Assembly: GCA_024684375.1 (NCBI GenBank)
Contig: JAIKWZ010000051.1
Location: forward strand, 124,001-188,000
Length of the DNA stretch: 64,000 nucleotides
Reading direction: 5' to 3'
Source: Clostridiales bacterium
GTDB taxonomy: Bacteria; Bacillota; Clostridia; Christensenellales; Aristaeellaceae
The position numbers and the translations under genes are program-made. Shown piece by piece: positions 57,658-64,000 of this stretch (its first letter is position 1; each line of letters starts with the position of its first letter). The notes under the pieces are model-generated. The model had not been told where the DNA came from and made no database searches. It saw only the letters and a list, made by a program, of their open reading frames with translations.

Positions 57658-58812
57658 ATGGACTATTCGCAAAAGAGTCTTGCGCTGTGCGAAGAACATA
57701 GAGGCAAGCTGAGGGTCGAAAGCGCTGTGGAGATAAAGACGAAAGAACAGCTTTCAACCGCTTATACCCCCGGAGTCGCAGAACCCTGCCGCAGGATAAA
57801 TCAAGATCCCGAAGACGTGTATAAATACACGATAAAGGGTCACACCATCGCCGTTGTCACCGACGGCACCGCCGTGCTTGGCCTGGGAGATATCGGCCCC
57901 AAAGCGGGGCTGCCGGTGATGGAGGGCAAGTGCGCGCTGTTCAAGGCGTTTGCCGGAGTGGACGCTTTTCCCATTTGCCTGGACACCAAAGAACCGGATG
58001 AAATAGTTAGAACGGTAAAGCTGATCGCTCCCGGGTTTGGGGGCATCAACCTTGAGGACATTTCCGCTCCCCGCTGTTTTGAGATAGAACGCAGGCTCAA
58101 ACAGGAGCTGGACATACCCGTATTCCACGACGACCAGCACGGCACCGCTATAGTTGTGTGCGCGGGCCTCACGAACGCCCTGAAACTCACGGGGAGGAAA
58201 TGGGAGGACACGCGCGTAGTCATCAGCGGAGCGGGCAGCGCGGGGCTGGCGATCTGCCGGCTCATGCTGAATTTCAGGCCCGGAGACATAATACTGTCCG
58301 ATAAAAACGGTTTGGTCTGCGAGGGAGAAAAATGGCTCAACTCAGAACAGCAGGAGCTCTCCGTCCTCACGAACCGGCAGAAGCTTACCGGAACGCTGAA
58401 GGACGCGCTGAAGGGCGCTGATGTGTTTATCGGCGTGAGCGCTCCGAACCTGCTGACGGCGGAGGACATCCGCACTATGAACGCCAAAGCGATAGTTTTC
58501 GCGCTGGCAAATCCCACGCCGGAGATCATGCCGGAGGAGGCGAAAAAGGGCGGGGCGGCAGTCGTCGCCACCGGCAGGAGCGACTATCCCAACCAGATAA
58601 ACAACGTACTGGCGTTTCCCGGTATATTTAAAGGCGCCCTGGAAGCCCGCGCCAGGGACATAACCGAAGAAATGAAGCTGGCCGCCTCCTCGGCGATAGC
58701 GAAGCTGGTGGACGAAAAAGCGCTGTGCGCCGAAAAGATCATCCCAGATCCCTTCGATACGAGAGTGGCGGAAGAAGTGGCGCGGACCGTCCGGGAAGCG
58801 GCAGGTAAATGA
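57658..58812 (+). CDS. NAD(P)-dependent malic enzyme, short form
   Basis: 384 aa. The malic N-terminal domain reads LSTAYTPGVAEPCRRI and KAGLPVMEGKCALFKAFAGVDAFPI; the metal region is NLEDISAPRCFEIE and VFHDDQHGTAIVV; the Rossmann site is VVISGAGSAGLAICRL. It converts malate to pyruvate and CO2. The length lacks the phosphotransacetylase-like tail of MaeB. It overlaps the HAD gene by ATGA. Confidence 0.95.
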   Translation: MDYSQKSLALCEEHRGKLRVESAVEIKTKEQLSTAYTPGVAEPCRRINQDPEDVYKYTIKGHTIAVVTDGTAVLGLGDIGPKAGLPVMEGKCALFKAFAGVDAFPICLDTKEPDEIVRTVKLIAPGFGGINLEDISAPRCFEIERRLKQELDIPVFHDDQHGTAIVVCAGLTNALKLTGRKWEDTRVVISGAGSAGLAICRLMLNFRPGDIILSDKNGLVCEGEKWLNSEQQELSVLTNRQKLTGTLKDALKGADVFIGVSAPNLLTAEDIRTMNAKAIVFALANPTPEIMPEEAKKGGAAVVATGRSDYPNQINNVLAFPGIFKGALEARARDITEEMKLAASSAIAKLVDEKALCAEKIIPDPFDTRVAEEVARTVREAAGK

Positions 58813-59630
58813 TAAAACTGGTCGTATCTGACATAGACGGCACACTCATCCATGCGGGGGGCGCTCTGTCCGGGCGAACAAAAGAGGCAGTAAAACGTCT
58901 TAAGGACAAAGGTGTCGTTTTCGCGATGGCCAGCGGCAGGACGTTCTATAACGCGATCACACCCGCTTTGGAAATTGGGATCGACTGTCCTGTGATCAGC
59001 GCGGGCGGCGGCAGGCTGGACATGCACACCTATCCTTCCTGCGTATATGAAAACACCATGGATGAGGCGCTGGCAGCGGAGGTAATGGAAAAACTGATAG
59101 CATCCGGCTGTTTTATGACTTCCTACACCGGCCTCAAGGTATACCGCTTAAGCGAGAGAAACGGCCTGAATTCAGCCTGTGTGAGCGTTTCGGAGGCAAA
59201 GGAAGGCCGCAGTTACGCAATTATAGACGAATTCGAGCAGATGCGCCGGTATGGAACGCGCGGCGTGTACAAGTTCGAAGCGTATTCAGACGACAGAAAG
59301 CTGCTCAGCGCCCTCAGGGGCGAGTTCGACCGCATGGGCCTGCCCAGTGACAGCGCGTTTCCATACAGCCTCGAGATCATGCCGCGCGCATCATCAAAGG
59401 GCGCGGCGCTGAAGGCGCTCAAGGCGGAGCTGAGCTTGAAAACCGAGGAAGTTATGGCTATTGGGGATGGCGAAAACGACATGTCTATGCTTATGGAAGC
59501 GGGCCTTAAGATCGCCATGGCGAACGGCGCGGAAAAAACGAAGGCGCTGGCCGACGAGGTGGCGCCGGACGCGTCAGATGACGGCGCCGCACGTGCGATA
59601 GAACGCTTCGTATTGGGAGAAACACTGTGA
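58809..59630 (+). CDS. Cof-type HAD-superfamily phosphatase
   Basis: 273 aa. Motif I is VVSDIDGTLI (nucleophile Asp8, general acid Asp10), the threonine/serine motif lies in MASGRT, the cap is C2-type, and the final motif is GDGENDMSML. SSKGAALKAL carries the conserved Lys. The substrate is probably a sugar or cofactor phosphate. It overlaps both neighbours by four bases. Confidence 0.92.
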   Translation: MIKLVVSDIDGTLIHAGGALSGRTKEAVKRLKDKGVVFAMASGRTFYNAITPALEIGIDCPVISAGGGRLDMHTYPSCVYENTMDEALAAEVMEKLIASGCFMTSYTGLKVYRLSERNGLNSACVSVSEAKEGRSYAIIDEFEQMRRYGTRGVYKFEAYSDDRKLLSALRGEFDRMGLPSDSAFPYSLEIMPRASSKGAALKALKAELSLKTEEVMAIGDGENDMSMLMEAGLKIAMANGAEKTKALADEVAPDASDDGAARAIERFVLGETL

Positions 59631-60136
59631 ACATCGTGCTTGTTGAGCCGGAGATCCCCCAGAATACGGGCAACATCGCCCGCACCTGCGCCGCTACGGG
59701 AGCGAAACTCCACCTTATAAAGCCTCTTGGCTTTGAACTCAGCGACAGATACCTTAAGCGTGCCGGGCTTGACTACTGGGGGCTTATGGAGTATGCTGTG
59801 TACGAAAACTGGGCCGATTTCACATGCAAAAACCCGGACGCAAGCATGTATTTCCTGTCAACGAAGGCAGCGCTGAGCTACACTCAGCCTGCCTACTGCC
59901 CGAATGACTATCTGGTCTTCGGCAAAGAGACACGGGGCCTTAACGAGGAACTGCTCAAAAAGCACTACGACAGATGCGTGCGCATACCCATGCGCGCGGA
60001 GGCGAGGAGCCTTAATCTTGCCAATTCGGTGAACATAGTGCTGTATGAAGCGCTCAGGCAGCAGGGTTTTCCGGGACTTACGCAGGCGGGCGAACTGAGC
60101 GGCAGGGATGAACCCCGCTGGGAGGATTACGTTTGA
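59627..60136 (+). CDS. trmL: tRNA (cytidine/uridine-34-2'-O)-methyltransferase TrmL
   Basis: 169 aa, GTG start overlapping the HAD stop (GTGA). SPOUT-family motifs: LVEPEIPQNTGNIARTCAATG, FGKETRGLNEELL and the knot IPMRAEARSLNLANSVNIVLYEALRQ. It 2'-O-methylates the wobble base of tRNA-Leu species. Two tRNA-Leu genes (UAG and UAA) are in the same window, though not linked in an operon. Confidence 0.94.
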   Translation: MNIVLVEPEIPQNTGNIARTCAATGAKLHLIKPLGFELSDRYLKRAGLDYWGLMEYAVYENWADFTCKNPDASMYFLSTKAALSYTQPAYCPNDYLVFGKETRGLNEELLKKHYDRCVRIPMRAEARSLNLANSVNIVLYEALRQQGFPGLTQAGELSGRDEPRWEDYV

Positions 60137-60361
60137 ATGGCTAAGCTGATAACGAAAAAGGAATACCGCAAAAAACGTATGCGCCTGCAGATCGCGGCGG
60201 GGCTCACGGATTTTTTGTGGACGCTGTTTTGCGTAGCTCTGGCGTTTGGATGCGTGTTTTTGCTGGTCGATCTGTATAACTGGCTCAAGGATGACATCCC
60301 CGGCACCTTCGGGGTGTTCTTTGACATTTTCGACCATTCCATACACATGAACGGGGGCTGA
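60137..60361 (+). CDS. Small membrane protein of unknown function
   Basis: 74 aa. A basic N-terminus (KLITKKEYRKKRMR) leads into one membrane helix (about 21-45, TDFLWTLFCVALAFGCVFLLV), then an acidic-amphipathic tail. It starts directly after the trmL stop and ends 1 bp before the UDG start. I cannot assign a role. Confidence 0.6.
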   Translation: MAKLITKKEYRKKRMRLQIAAGLTDFLWTLFCVALAFGCVFLLVDLYNWLKDDIPGTFGVFFDIFDHSIHMNGG

Positions 60362-60362
60362 G

Positions 60363-60944
60363 ATGCGGACCTCGTGGCAGGAACTCACACATGAGATAGA
60401 GAGCTGCCGTAAGTGCAGGCTGTGTGAGACGCGTACAACGGTCGTGCCCGGGGAGGGGGACCCCAATGCCAGCCTGATGCTCATAGGCGAAGGCCCGGGC
60501 CGGGACGAGGATCTGCAGGGCAGGCCGTTCGTGGGCGCCAGCGGAAAGCTGCTTGACAATATCATCCATGCTCTGGGGATGGAGCGCACTGAGGTCTACA
60601 TAGCCAATGTGGTCAAGTGCCGGCCTCCCCTGAACCGCAACCCCGAACCGGACGAGGCGGCCGCGTGTCTGGACTTTCTGCGCAAGCAGTTCGTGCTGGT
60701 GCGGCCCAGAGTGATCGCGCTACTCGGTAAGGTGGCGCTGAGATACGTGTTAAACGATGAAACGCCGATCACCAAGGCCCGAGGCGTATGGACTGAGCGC
60801 AAGGGCGTATGGTTCATGCCGACTTATCATCCTTCCGCGCTGCTGCGCGATCCGTCCAAGAAGAGAGACGCCTGGGAGGATTTTAAGCAGATAAAGCAGA
60901 AGCTCGATGAGCTTGGTGAGAAGGATGCCGGGAACGATGGATGA
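60363..60944 (+). CDS. Uracil-DNA glycosylase, family 4 (Fe-S)
   Basis: 193 aa. The four cluster cysteines fit family 4 spacing: Cys15 and Cys18 (CRKC), Cys86 (VVKCRPP) and Cys102 (ACLDFL). The catalytic motif is GEGPGRDED (42-50), with PFVGASGKLLD behind it and YHPSALLR as motif 2. It removes uracil from DNA to start base excision repair. It overlaps its paralogue by 8 bp. Confidence 0.94.
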   Translation: MRTSWQELTHEIESCRKCRLCETRTTVVPGEGDPNASLMLIGEGPGRDEDLQGRPFVGASGKLLDNIIHALGMERTEVYIANVVKCRPPLNRNPEPDEAAACLDFLRKQFVLVRPRVIALLGKVALRYVLNDETPITKARGVWTERKGVWFMPTYHPSALLRDPSKKRDAWEDFKQIKQKLDELGEKDAGNDG

Positions 60945-61512
60945 AATTGAACGCCTGCTGGACGAACTCAGAATGAGATACCCCGGGAAACGCATTGTTT
61001 TGGGCGAGGGAGGACCTTCAGCCTCAGTGATGCTTATAGGAGAGGCGCCCGGAGAACAGGAAGAGAAGCAGGCAAGGCCATTTGTTGGCAAAGCCGGGAA
61101 AAACCTGGATGAAATGCTGTCTCTGGCTGGGATCCCCAGAACCTGCCTGTACATTACCAACACGGTCAAGCTCCGACCCACGCAGCCCGGAAAGGGAGGG
61201 AGAGTCAGGAATCGCCCGCCTTCCGTTACTGAGATAGAGGACTTTCTGCCGTTTCTGAAGGCGGAGATCACTCTGATGGCTCCGCGGTTTATCGTGACTC
61301 TTGGCAACACGCCGTTAAAGGCGCTGCTGGGCTCAAAAGCGCGGATAGGAGAGATCCACGGACGGCTTGTGGATTATGAAGGCGCGCAGCTGTATCCGAT
61401 GTACCATCCTGCGTCGCTGATCTACACGCCTTCACTCAGGCAGGTTTACGAGTCGGAAGCGGTCCGCCTGGGTATCCTATTGAAAGACGCACACTGCGTA
61501 ACAGAAAAATAA
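60937..61512 (+). CDS. UDG-superfamily protein lacking Fe-S cysteines (tandem paralogue)
   Basis: About 191 aa from ATG 60937; in-frame ATGs at 60907 and 60925 are less likely because they overlap more of the previous gene. Motif 1 GEAPGEQEEKQARPFVGKAG and motif 2 MYHPASLIY are kept, so the UDG fold is clear. But every cluster cysteine of family 4 is lost: no Cys in the first 69 residues, VKLRP instead of VKCRP and a Glu in place of the fourth Cys. An insertion PGKGGRVRNRPP is also present. Either it works without a cluster, like other UDG families, or has another substrate. Confidence 0.88.
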   Translation: MDEIERLLDELRMRYPGKRIVLGEGGPSASVMLIGEAPGEQEEKQARPFVGKAGKNLDEMLSLAGIPRTCLYITNTVKLRPTQPGKGGRVRNRPPSVTEIEDFLPFLKAEITLMAPRFIVTLGNTPLKALLGSKARIGEIHGRLVDYEGAQLYPMYHPASLIYTPSLRQVYESEAVRLGILLKDAHCVTEK

Positions 61513-61594
61513 CATTAAAAGGGCGGTTTAGGGCTTTTCAGACCGCGCTGTTTGTGTATTATATAGGCGATTTGTTTTCCCGGGAGGAATGAAC

Positions 61595-61975
61595 ATGAAG
61601 CTTATCAAATGTCCAAGGTGTGAACTTAATTACATAAGCGAAAATGAAACCATGTGCGCGGTGTGCAGAAAGGACGTCAGGGGAGAAAAGGAACCGGAGG
61701 AAATGCTGGAACTGTGCTCCGAGTGCGGGGAAAACCCGGTAGTGCCGGGGCAGGAAGTCTGCGCTTTTTGTCTTAAGGAAATGCAGCGAAGAAACGAGAC
61801 TCTGAACGACAATCCTGACGGAGAGGCGCGCGCAAGAGATCTGGAAAACGAAGCGGTGAGCTCCATGGATGAGATCGAAATGGACGAGGAGTATTCCGAA
61901 GACGAGTTTGAAGACGAGGATTTTGAGGGAGAAGAGGATTACTTTGACGGCGAGGATGCGGGTGAAGAAGCATAA
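61595..61975 (+). CDS. Zinc-ribbon protein with acidic tail
   Basis: 126 aa from ATG 61595 (GGAGG seven bases upstream; another ATG sits at 61589). The first 70 residues hold four CxxC pairs (CPRC, CAVC, CSEC, CAFC) able to form two zinc ribbons. The last 50 are nearly all Asp and Glu with scattered aromatics. It may bind nucleic acid or a basic protein. The stop shares one base with the next start. Confidence 0.65.
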   Translation: MKLIKCPRCELNYISENETMCAVCRKDVRGEKEPEEMLELCSECGENPVVPGQEVCAFCLKEMQRRNETLNDNPDGEARARDLENEAVSSMDEIEMDEEYSEDEFEDEDFEGEEDYFDGEDAGEEA

Positions 61976-62667
61976 TGACGGTTTACGCCATAAGTGACCT
62001 TCACCTTCCGGGCCGGGGCGGCAAACAAATGGACGTGTTCGGAGAAAAATGGGAGGACCATTTTGACCGCATAGCTCAGGACTGGGTGTCACGAGTCGAA
62101 GAAACCGACGTGGTACTGCTTCCGGGTGACCTCAGCTGGGCGATGAAGCTTGAGGACGCGCTTGAAGATATAGAAAAAATCGCCTCTTTGCCCGGAAGAA
62201 AGGTGCTGCTCAGAGGCAATCATGATTACTGGTGGACGGGTATAGGCAGGGTCAGGGACGCGCTCAAGCCAGGCATGTACGCCCTGCAGAATGACGCTGT
62301 CAGTATAGACGGGCTGATCTTCTGCGGCACCCGGGGCTGGAAAAGCCGTGAAGAAGGCTGGGCAGAGGGTGACGAGAAAATATACTTAAGGGAAATAAAA
62401 CGCCTGGAGCTCTCGATCCAAAATGCCCGCCGTCTGGGTGACGGCACAAAGATCTGCCTTATGCATTACCCTCCCATCAGCGCGGCGCAGCAGGATACGC
62501 CGTTTACGCAGCTTATAGAAGAGGGCGGGATCTCTGCGGTGGTATACGGACACCTGCACGGTCCGGCGCTCAAGGGCGCCTTCCGGGGAGAATATAACGG
62601 AGTCAGGTACATTCAGGCTTCCTGCGACGGTACGGGCTTTAAACTGGAAAATGTGATGCGGGCATAA
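61975..62667 (+). CDS. Metallophosphoesterase (calcineurin-like)
   Basis: 230 aa. All metal motifs are present: ISDLHLPG, LPGDLSW, LLRGNHDYWW, MHYPP and VYGHLHG. It matches the COG1768 group of predicted phosphohydrolases, whose substrate is unknown. It is coupled to the zinc-ribbon gene. Confidence 0.9.
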   Translation: MTVYAISDLHLPGRGGKQMDVFGEKWEDHFDRIAQDWVSRVEETDVVLLPGDLSWAMKLEDALEDIEKIASLPGRKVLLRGNHDYWWTGIGRVRDALKPGMYALQNDAVSIDGLIFCGTRGWKSREEGWAEGDEKIYLREIKRLELSIQNARRLGDGTKICLMHYPPISAAQQDTPFTQLIEEGGISAVVYGHLHGPALKGAFRGEYNGVRYIQASCDGTGFKLENVMRA

Positions 62668-62691
62668 AAAAACCAGCCTCAGAGCCGGTTT
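62666..62691 (-). terminator. Terminator of tRNA-Leu(UAA), bidirectional
   Basis: Minus strand: AAACCGGC / GCTGGTTT stem with one G-T pair and a TCTGAG loop, then a TTTT run. On the plus strand it ends the metallophosphoesterase transcript (GGTTTTAT). Confidence 0.82.
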
Positions 62692-62693
62692 TA

Positions 62694-62777
62694 TGCTGAA
62701 GGCGGGACTCGAACCCGCACGCCCTTTTGGGGCAGGGGATTTTAAGTCCCCGGTGTCTGCCATTCCACCACTTCAGC
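62694..62777 (-). tRNA. tRNA-Leu (anticodon UAA)
   Basis: Acceptor GCTGAAG pairs with CTTCAGC. The anticodon stem GGGGA/TCCCC encloses CTTAAAA with anticodon TAA, reading UUA. A class II variable arm and the T-arm GGTTCGAGTCC are present. CCA is not encoded. Confidence 0.96.
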
Positions 62778-62789
62778 GCGAATGGATTA

Positions 62790-62818
62790 ATTATATACGT
62801 GGCCGGTATTATTGTCAA
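62790..62818 (-). promoter_or_regulatory. Promoter of tRNA-Leu(UAA)
   Basis: Minus strand: perfect TTGACA (62818-62813), 17-bp spacer, perfect TATAAT (62795-62790), 13 bp before the tRNA 5' end. Confidence 0.9.
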
Positions 62819-62885
62819 GTTTTAATTCGGAAGGGAACAAACGCTTCCGCCTTTTCGTCTAAACGATAACAAAGGAGGTGCGCGT

Positions 62886-63626
62886 ATGAAACGCCTGGTC
62901 GCCTGCTTGGCGGCGCTGACGGTAATGTGCGCCTTCAGCGTGGGTTTTGCCCGTGAGTCTGCTTACGGCGAATTGTCCGGGTATACGATCGTTTCCAGAA
63001 ACCAGAATACGTATCTGTACGCCAAACCTACAGAGAAAAGCGCGATCATCTCCGCTTATTCCACGGGCATGGAAGTGGGGATGCTCAATTACAATATCCA
63101 TGAGGTCTTCGCTCTGGTCACCGGGCCGGACGGGAAAACGGGATACATAAAAAAAGCATCCCTCATGAAAGCTTTCGACTATGTCAACCCGCGCTACAGA
63201 AGTTACAGGATCACCAGCACGTTTCTGGGCGGAGTCGCCTACATGTACTTAAGCGCGGATGCCGATGACAGCCCGATAAAGGTCCTGTATAACGACATGA
63301 CGGTAAAAGCGGTCGCCGATGAAGCGGAAAAAGGCATGCTGCTGGTGGTCGATCCTGAAAATACCGCGGGATACGTTTTTGAAAGCTTTCTGACGCCGGA
63401 GGCGGCTTTTGCGGCAGAAGCGGTGCTCTGTGTGGCAAATGATACCTGCTTTATCAGATGCATGCCTGTGGAAGGCTCCGCGGTACTGACGGAAATGTGG
63501 CCGGGGCAGACTGCACAGGCGCTGAACTGGAACGAAGAGGGCGAATTCGTATTCGTCAGGGACTCGAAAACAGGCCGATACGGCTACGCGCAGAAGGAGC
63601 TGCTCGAGCAGCTTCAAACGGACTGA
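62886..63626 (+). CDS. Secreted protein with SH3-like (bacterial SH3) repeats
   Basis: 246 aa. Signal peptide 1-22 (LVACLAALTVMCAFSVGFAR). The mature part looks like three SH3b-like modules, each with a short strand set ending in a GYIKKASL-, AGYVFESFL- or YGYAQKELL-type motif. SH3b domains usually bind peptidoglycan or cell-surface polymers. AAAGGAGGTG precedes the ATG. It is 16 bp from the next gene, a secreted MBL-fold protein, so the two are likely co-expressed. Confidence 0.75.
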   Translation: MKRLVACLAALTVMCAFSVGFARESAYGELSGYTIVSRNQNTYLYAKPTEKSAIISAYSTGMEVGMLNYNIHEVFALVTGPDGKTGYIKKASLMKAFDYVNPRYRSYRITSTFLGGVAYMYLSADADDSPIKVLYNDMTVKAVADEAEKGMLLVVDPENTAGYVFESFLTPEAAFAAEAVLCVANDTCFIRCMPVEGSAVLTEMWPGQTAQALNWNEEGEFVFVRDSKTGRYGYAQKELLEQLQTD

Positions 63627-63642
63627 GAAAAGGATTCGAATC

Positions 63643-64000
63643 ATGCTGAAAAAACTTGCGGCGCTGCTGCTCTCGCTCGTGACACTGATGTCTTCGTCCG
63701 GACAGGCTTCCGACGAGGACTACCTTTACATGATTAACGTGGGCAAGGGAGACGCGATCGTCGTTCATGCGGGCGGTAAGGACTACCTGATAGACACCGG
63801 CAAAGGGGAAGTTTTCGAAAAGGTGCTTGCGGCTCTGAACAGGCTGAATGTCAGCAGCCTTGAGGGCGTGTTTCTTACGCATACCGACAAGGATCACTCC
63901 GGCGGCCTGAAAAAGCTGGCCAAAAGCGGCATAGGCGTCGTACACTGGTATGCTTCAGCGTATTATACGGACAAAGAGGACAAACACCCTCTCGTAAAAG
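63643..64000 (+). CDS. Secreted ComEC/Rec2-like metallo-beta-lactamase-fold protein (3' end outside window)
   Basis: The first 119 residues are visible; the frame is open at 64000. A signal peptide (LAALLLSLVTLMSSSGQAS) is followed by the MBL start INVGKGDAIVVHAGGKDYLIDTG and the metal motif FLTHTDKDHSGG (HxDxDH). This combination matches the stand-alone extracellular MBL domains related to the nuclease-like part of ComEC. It starts with AAAGGA upstream. Activity cannot be judged from the fragment. Confidence 0.8.
   Translation, partial: MLKKLAALLLSLVTLMSSSGQASDEDYLYMINVGKGDAIVVHAGGKDYLIDTGKGEVFEKVLAALNRLNVSSLEGVFLTHTDKDHSGGLKKLAKSGIGVVHWYASAYYTDKEDKHPLVK

Noticed and set aside
1-64000. CRISPR arrays, insertion sequences, integrases or prophage genes
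   Set aside because: No regularly spaced repeats, transposase or integrase motifs or phage structural genes were found on either strand.

Overview
The window reads as a chromosomal segment of an anaerobic, fairly GC-rich member of the Firmicutes (Clostridia), probably a gut commensal. The inference rests on several things. Most genes have strong AGGAGG-type ribosome binding sites, and the promoters fit TTGACA-N17-TATAAT closely. A CIRCE/HrcA-type operator sits before an hsp20 gene, and a BlaI/BlaR1-type pair and Bacillus-like LplB/YtcP/LplA transporter genes are present. Oxygen-sensitive lifestyle genes occur (anaerobic sulfatase-maturase-type radical SAM enzyme, FeoAB, DUF362-ferredoxin), as does a GH112 beta-galactosyl-HexNAc phosphorylase typical of host-glycan users. 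I see no transposase, integrase, phage module or CRISPR array, so this looks like core and lineage-specific chromosome rather than an island. The genus cannot be fixed from sequence reading alone.

Layout. 1-5.6 kb: HtrA-like protease, two tandem esterases, a nitrilase-GDPD fusion and a cytoplasmic GH18 protein. 5.8-12.5 kb: divergent DUF362-ferredoxin/TPR genes (minus) and 1-phosphofructokinase, GDPD, membrane protein and GH112 phosphorylase (plus). 12.6-17 kb (minus): radical SAM protein, GNAT, LysRS with an extra tRNA-binding domain, GreA. 17.1-20.9 kb (minus): sugar ABC importer (two permeases and a binding protein, no ATPase) behind a consensus promoter. 21-22.9 kb (minus): Sfp-type PPTase and a polysaccharide-deacetylase-like protein. 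23-27.8 kb (plus): giant secreted M16C peptidase with SLH-like C-terminus, C39-like protein, isochorismatase-family hydrolase. 28-31.7 kb (minus): iron operon (radical SAM maturase, FeoA-FeoB fusion, 49-aa Cys-rich membrane peptide). 31.9-36.4 kb: nucleoside hydrolase, PHP phosphoesterase, Hsp20 under CIRCE, two secreted proteins. 36.6-43.1 kb (plus): 1047-aa wall-associated secreted protein, then a BlaI-type repressor and a BlaR1-like M56 membrane peptidase whose outer sensor is a duplicated beta-helix.

43.2-51.9 kb (minus): M48 peptidase and biotin ligase, then, beyond a plus-strand tRNA-Leu(UAG), a tightly overlapped five-gene operon. It begins with a TetM/EF-G-like GTPase fused to a Rae1/YacP-type NYN ribonuclease and continues with two membrane proteins (one resembling an ECF sigma factor), RecD2 and ComFC. 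52.0-61.5 kb (plus): a compact run with RF3, a URO-D-like protein, TypA/BipA, RecF, malic enzyme, a HAD phosphatase, TrmL, a small membrane protein and two tandem uracil-DNA glycosylases, the second lacking the Fe-S cysteines. 61.6-64 kb: zinc-ribbon protein, metallophosphoesterase, tRNA-Leu(UAA) (minus), an SH3-type secreted protein and the start of a ComEC-like metallo-beta-lactamase protein.

The most interesting items are (1) the GTPase-Rae1 fusion, which looks like a translation factor carrying its own A-site mRNA nuclease, and its operon beside RF3 and TypA; (2) the M56/BlaI pair with a beta-helix sensor instead of a penicillin-binding domain; (3) the nitrilase-GDPD fusion; (4) the UDG tandem with loss of all cluster cysteines.
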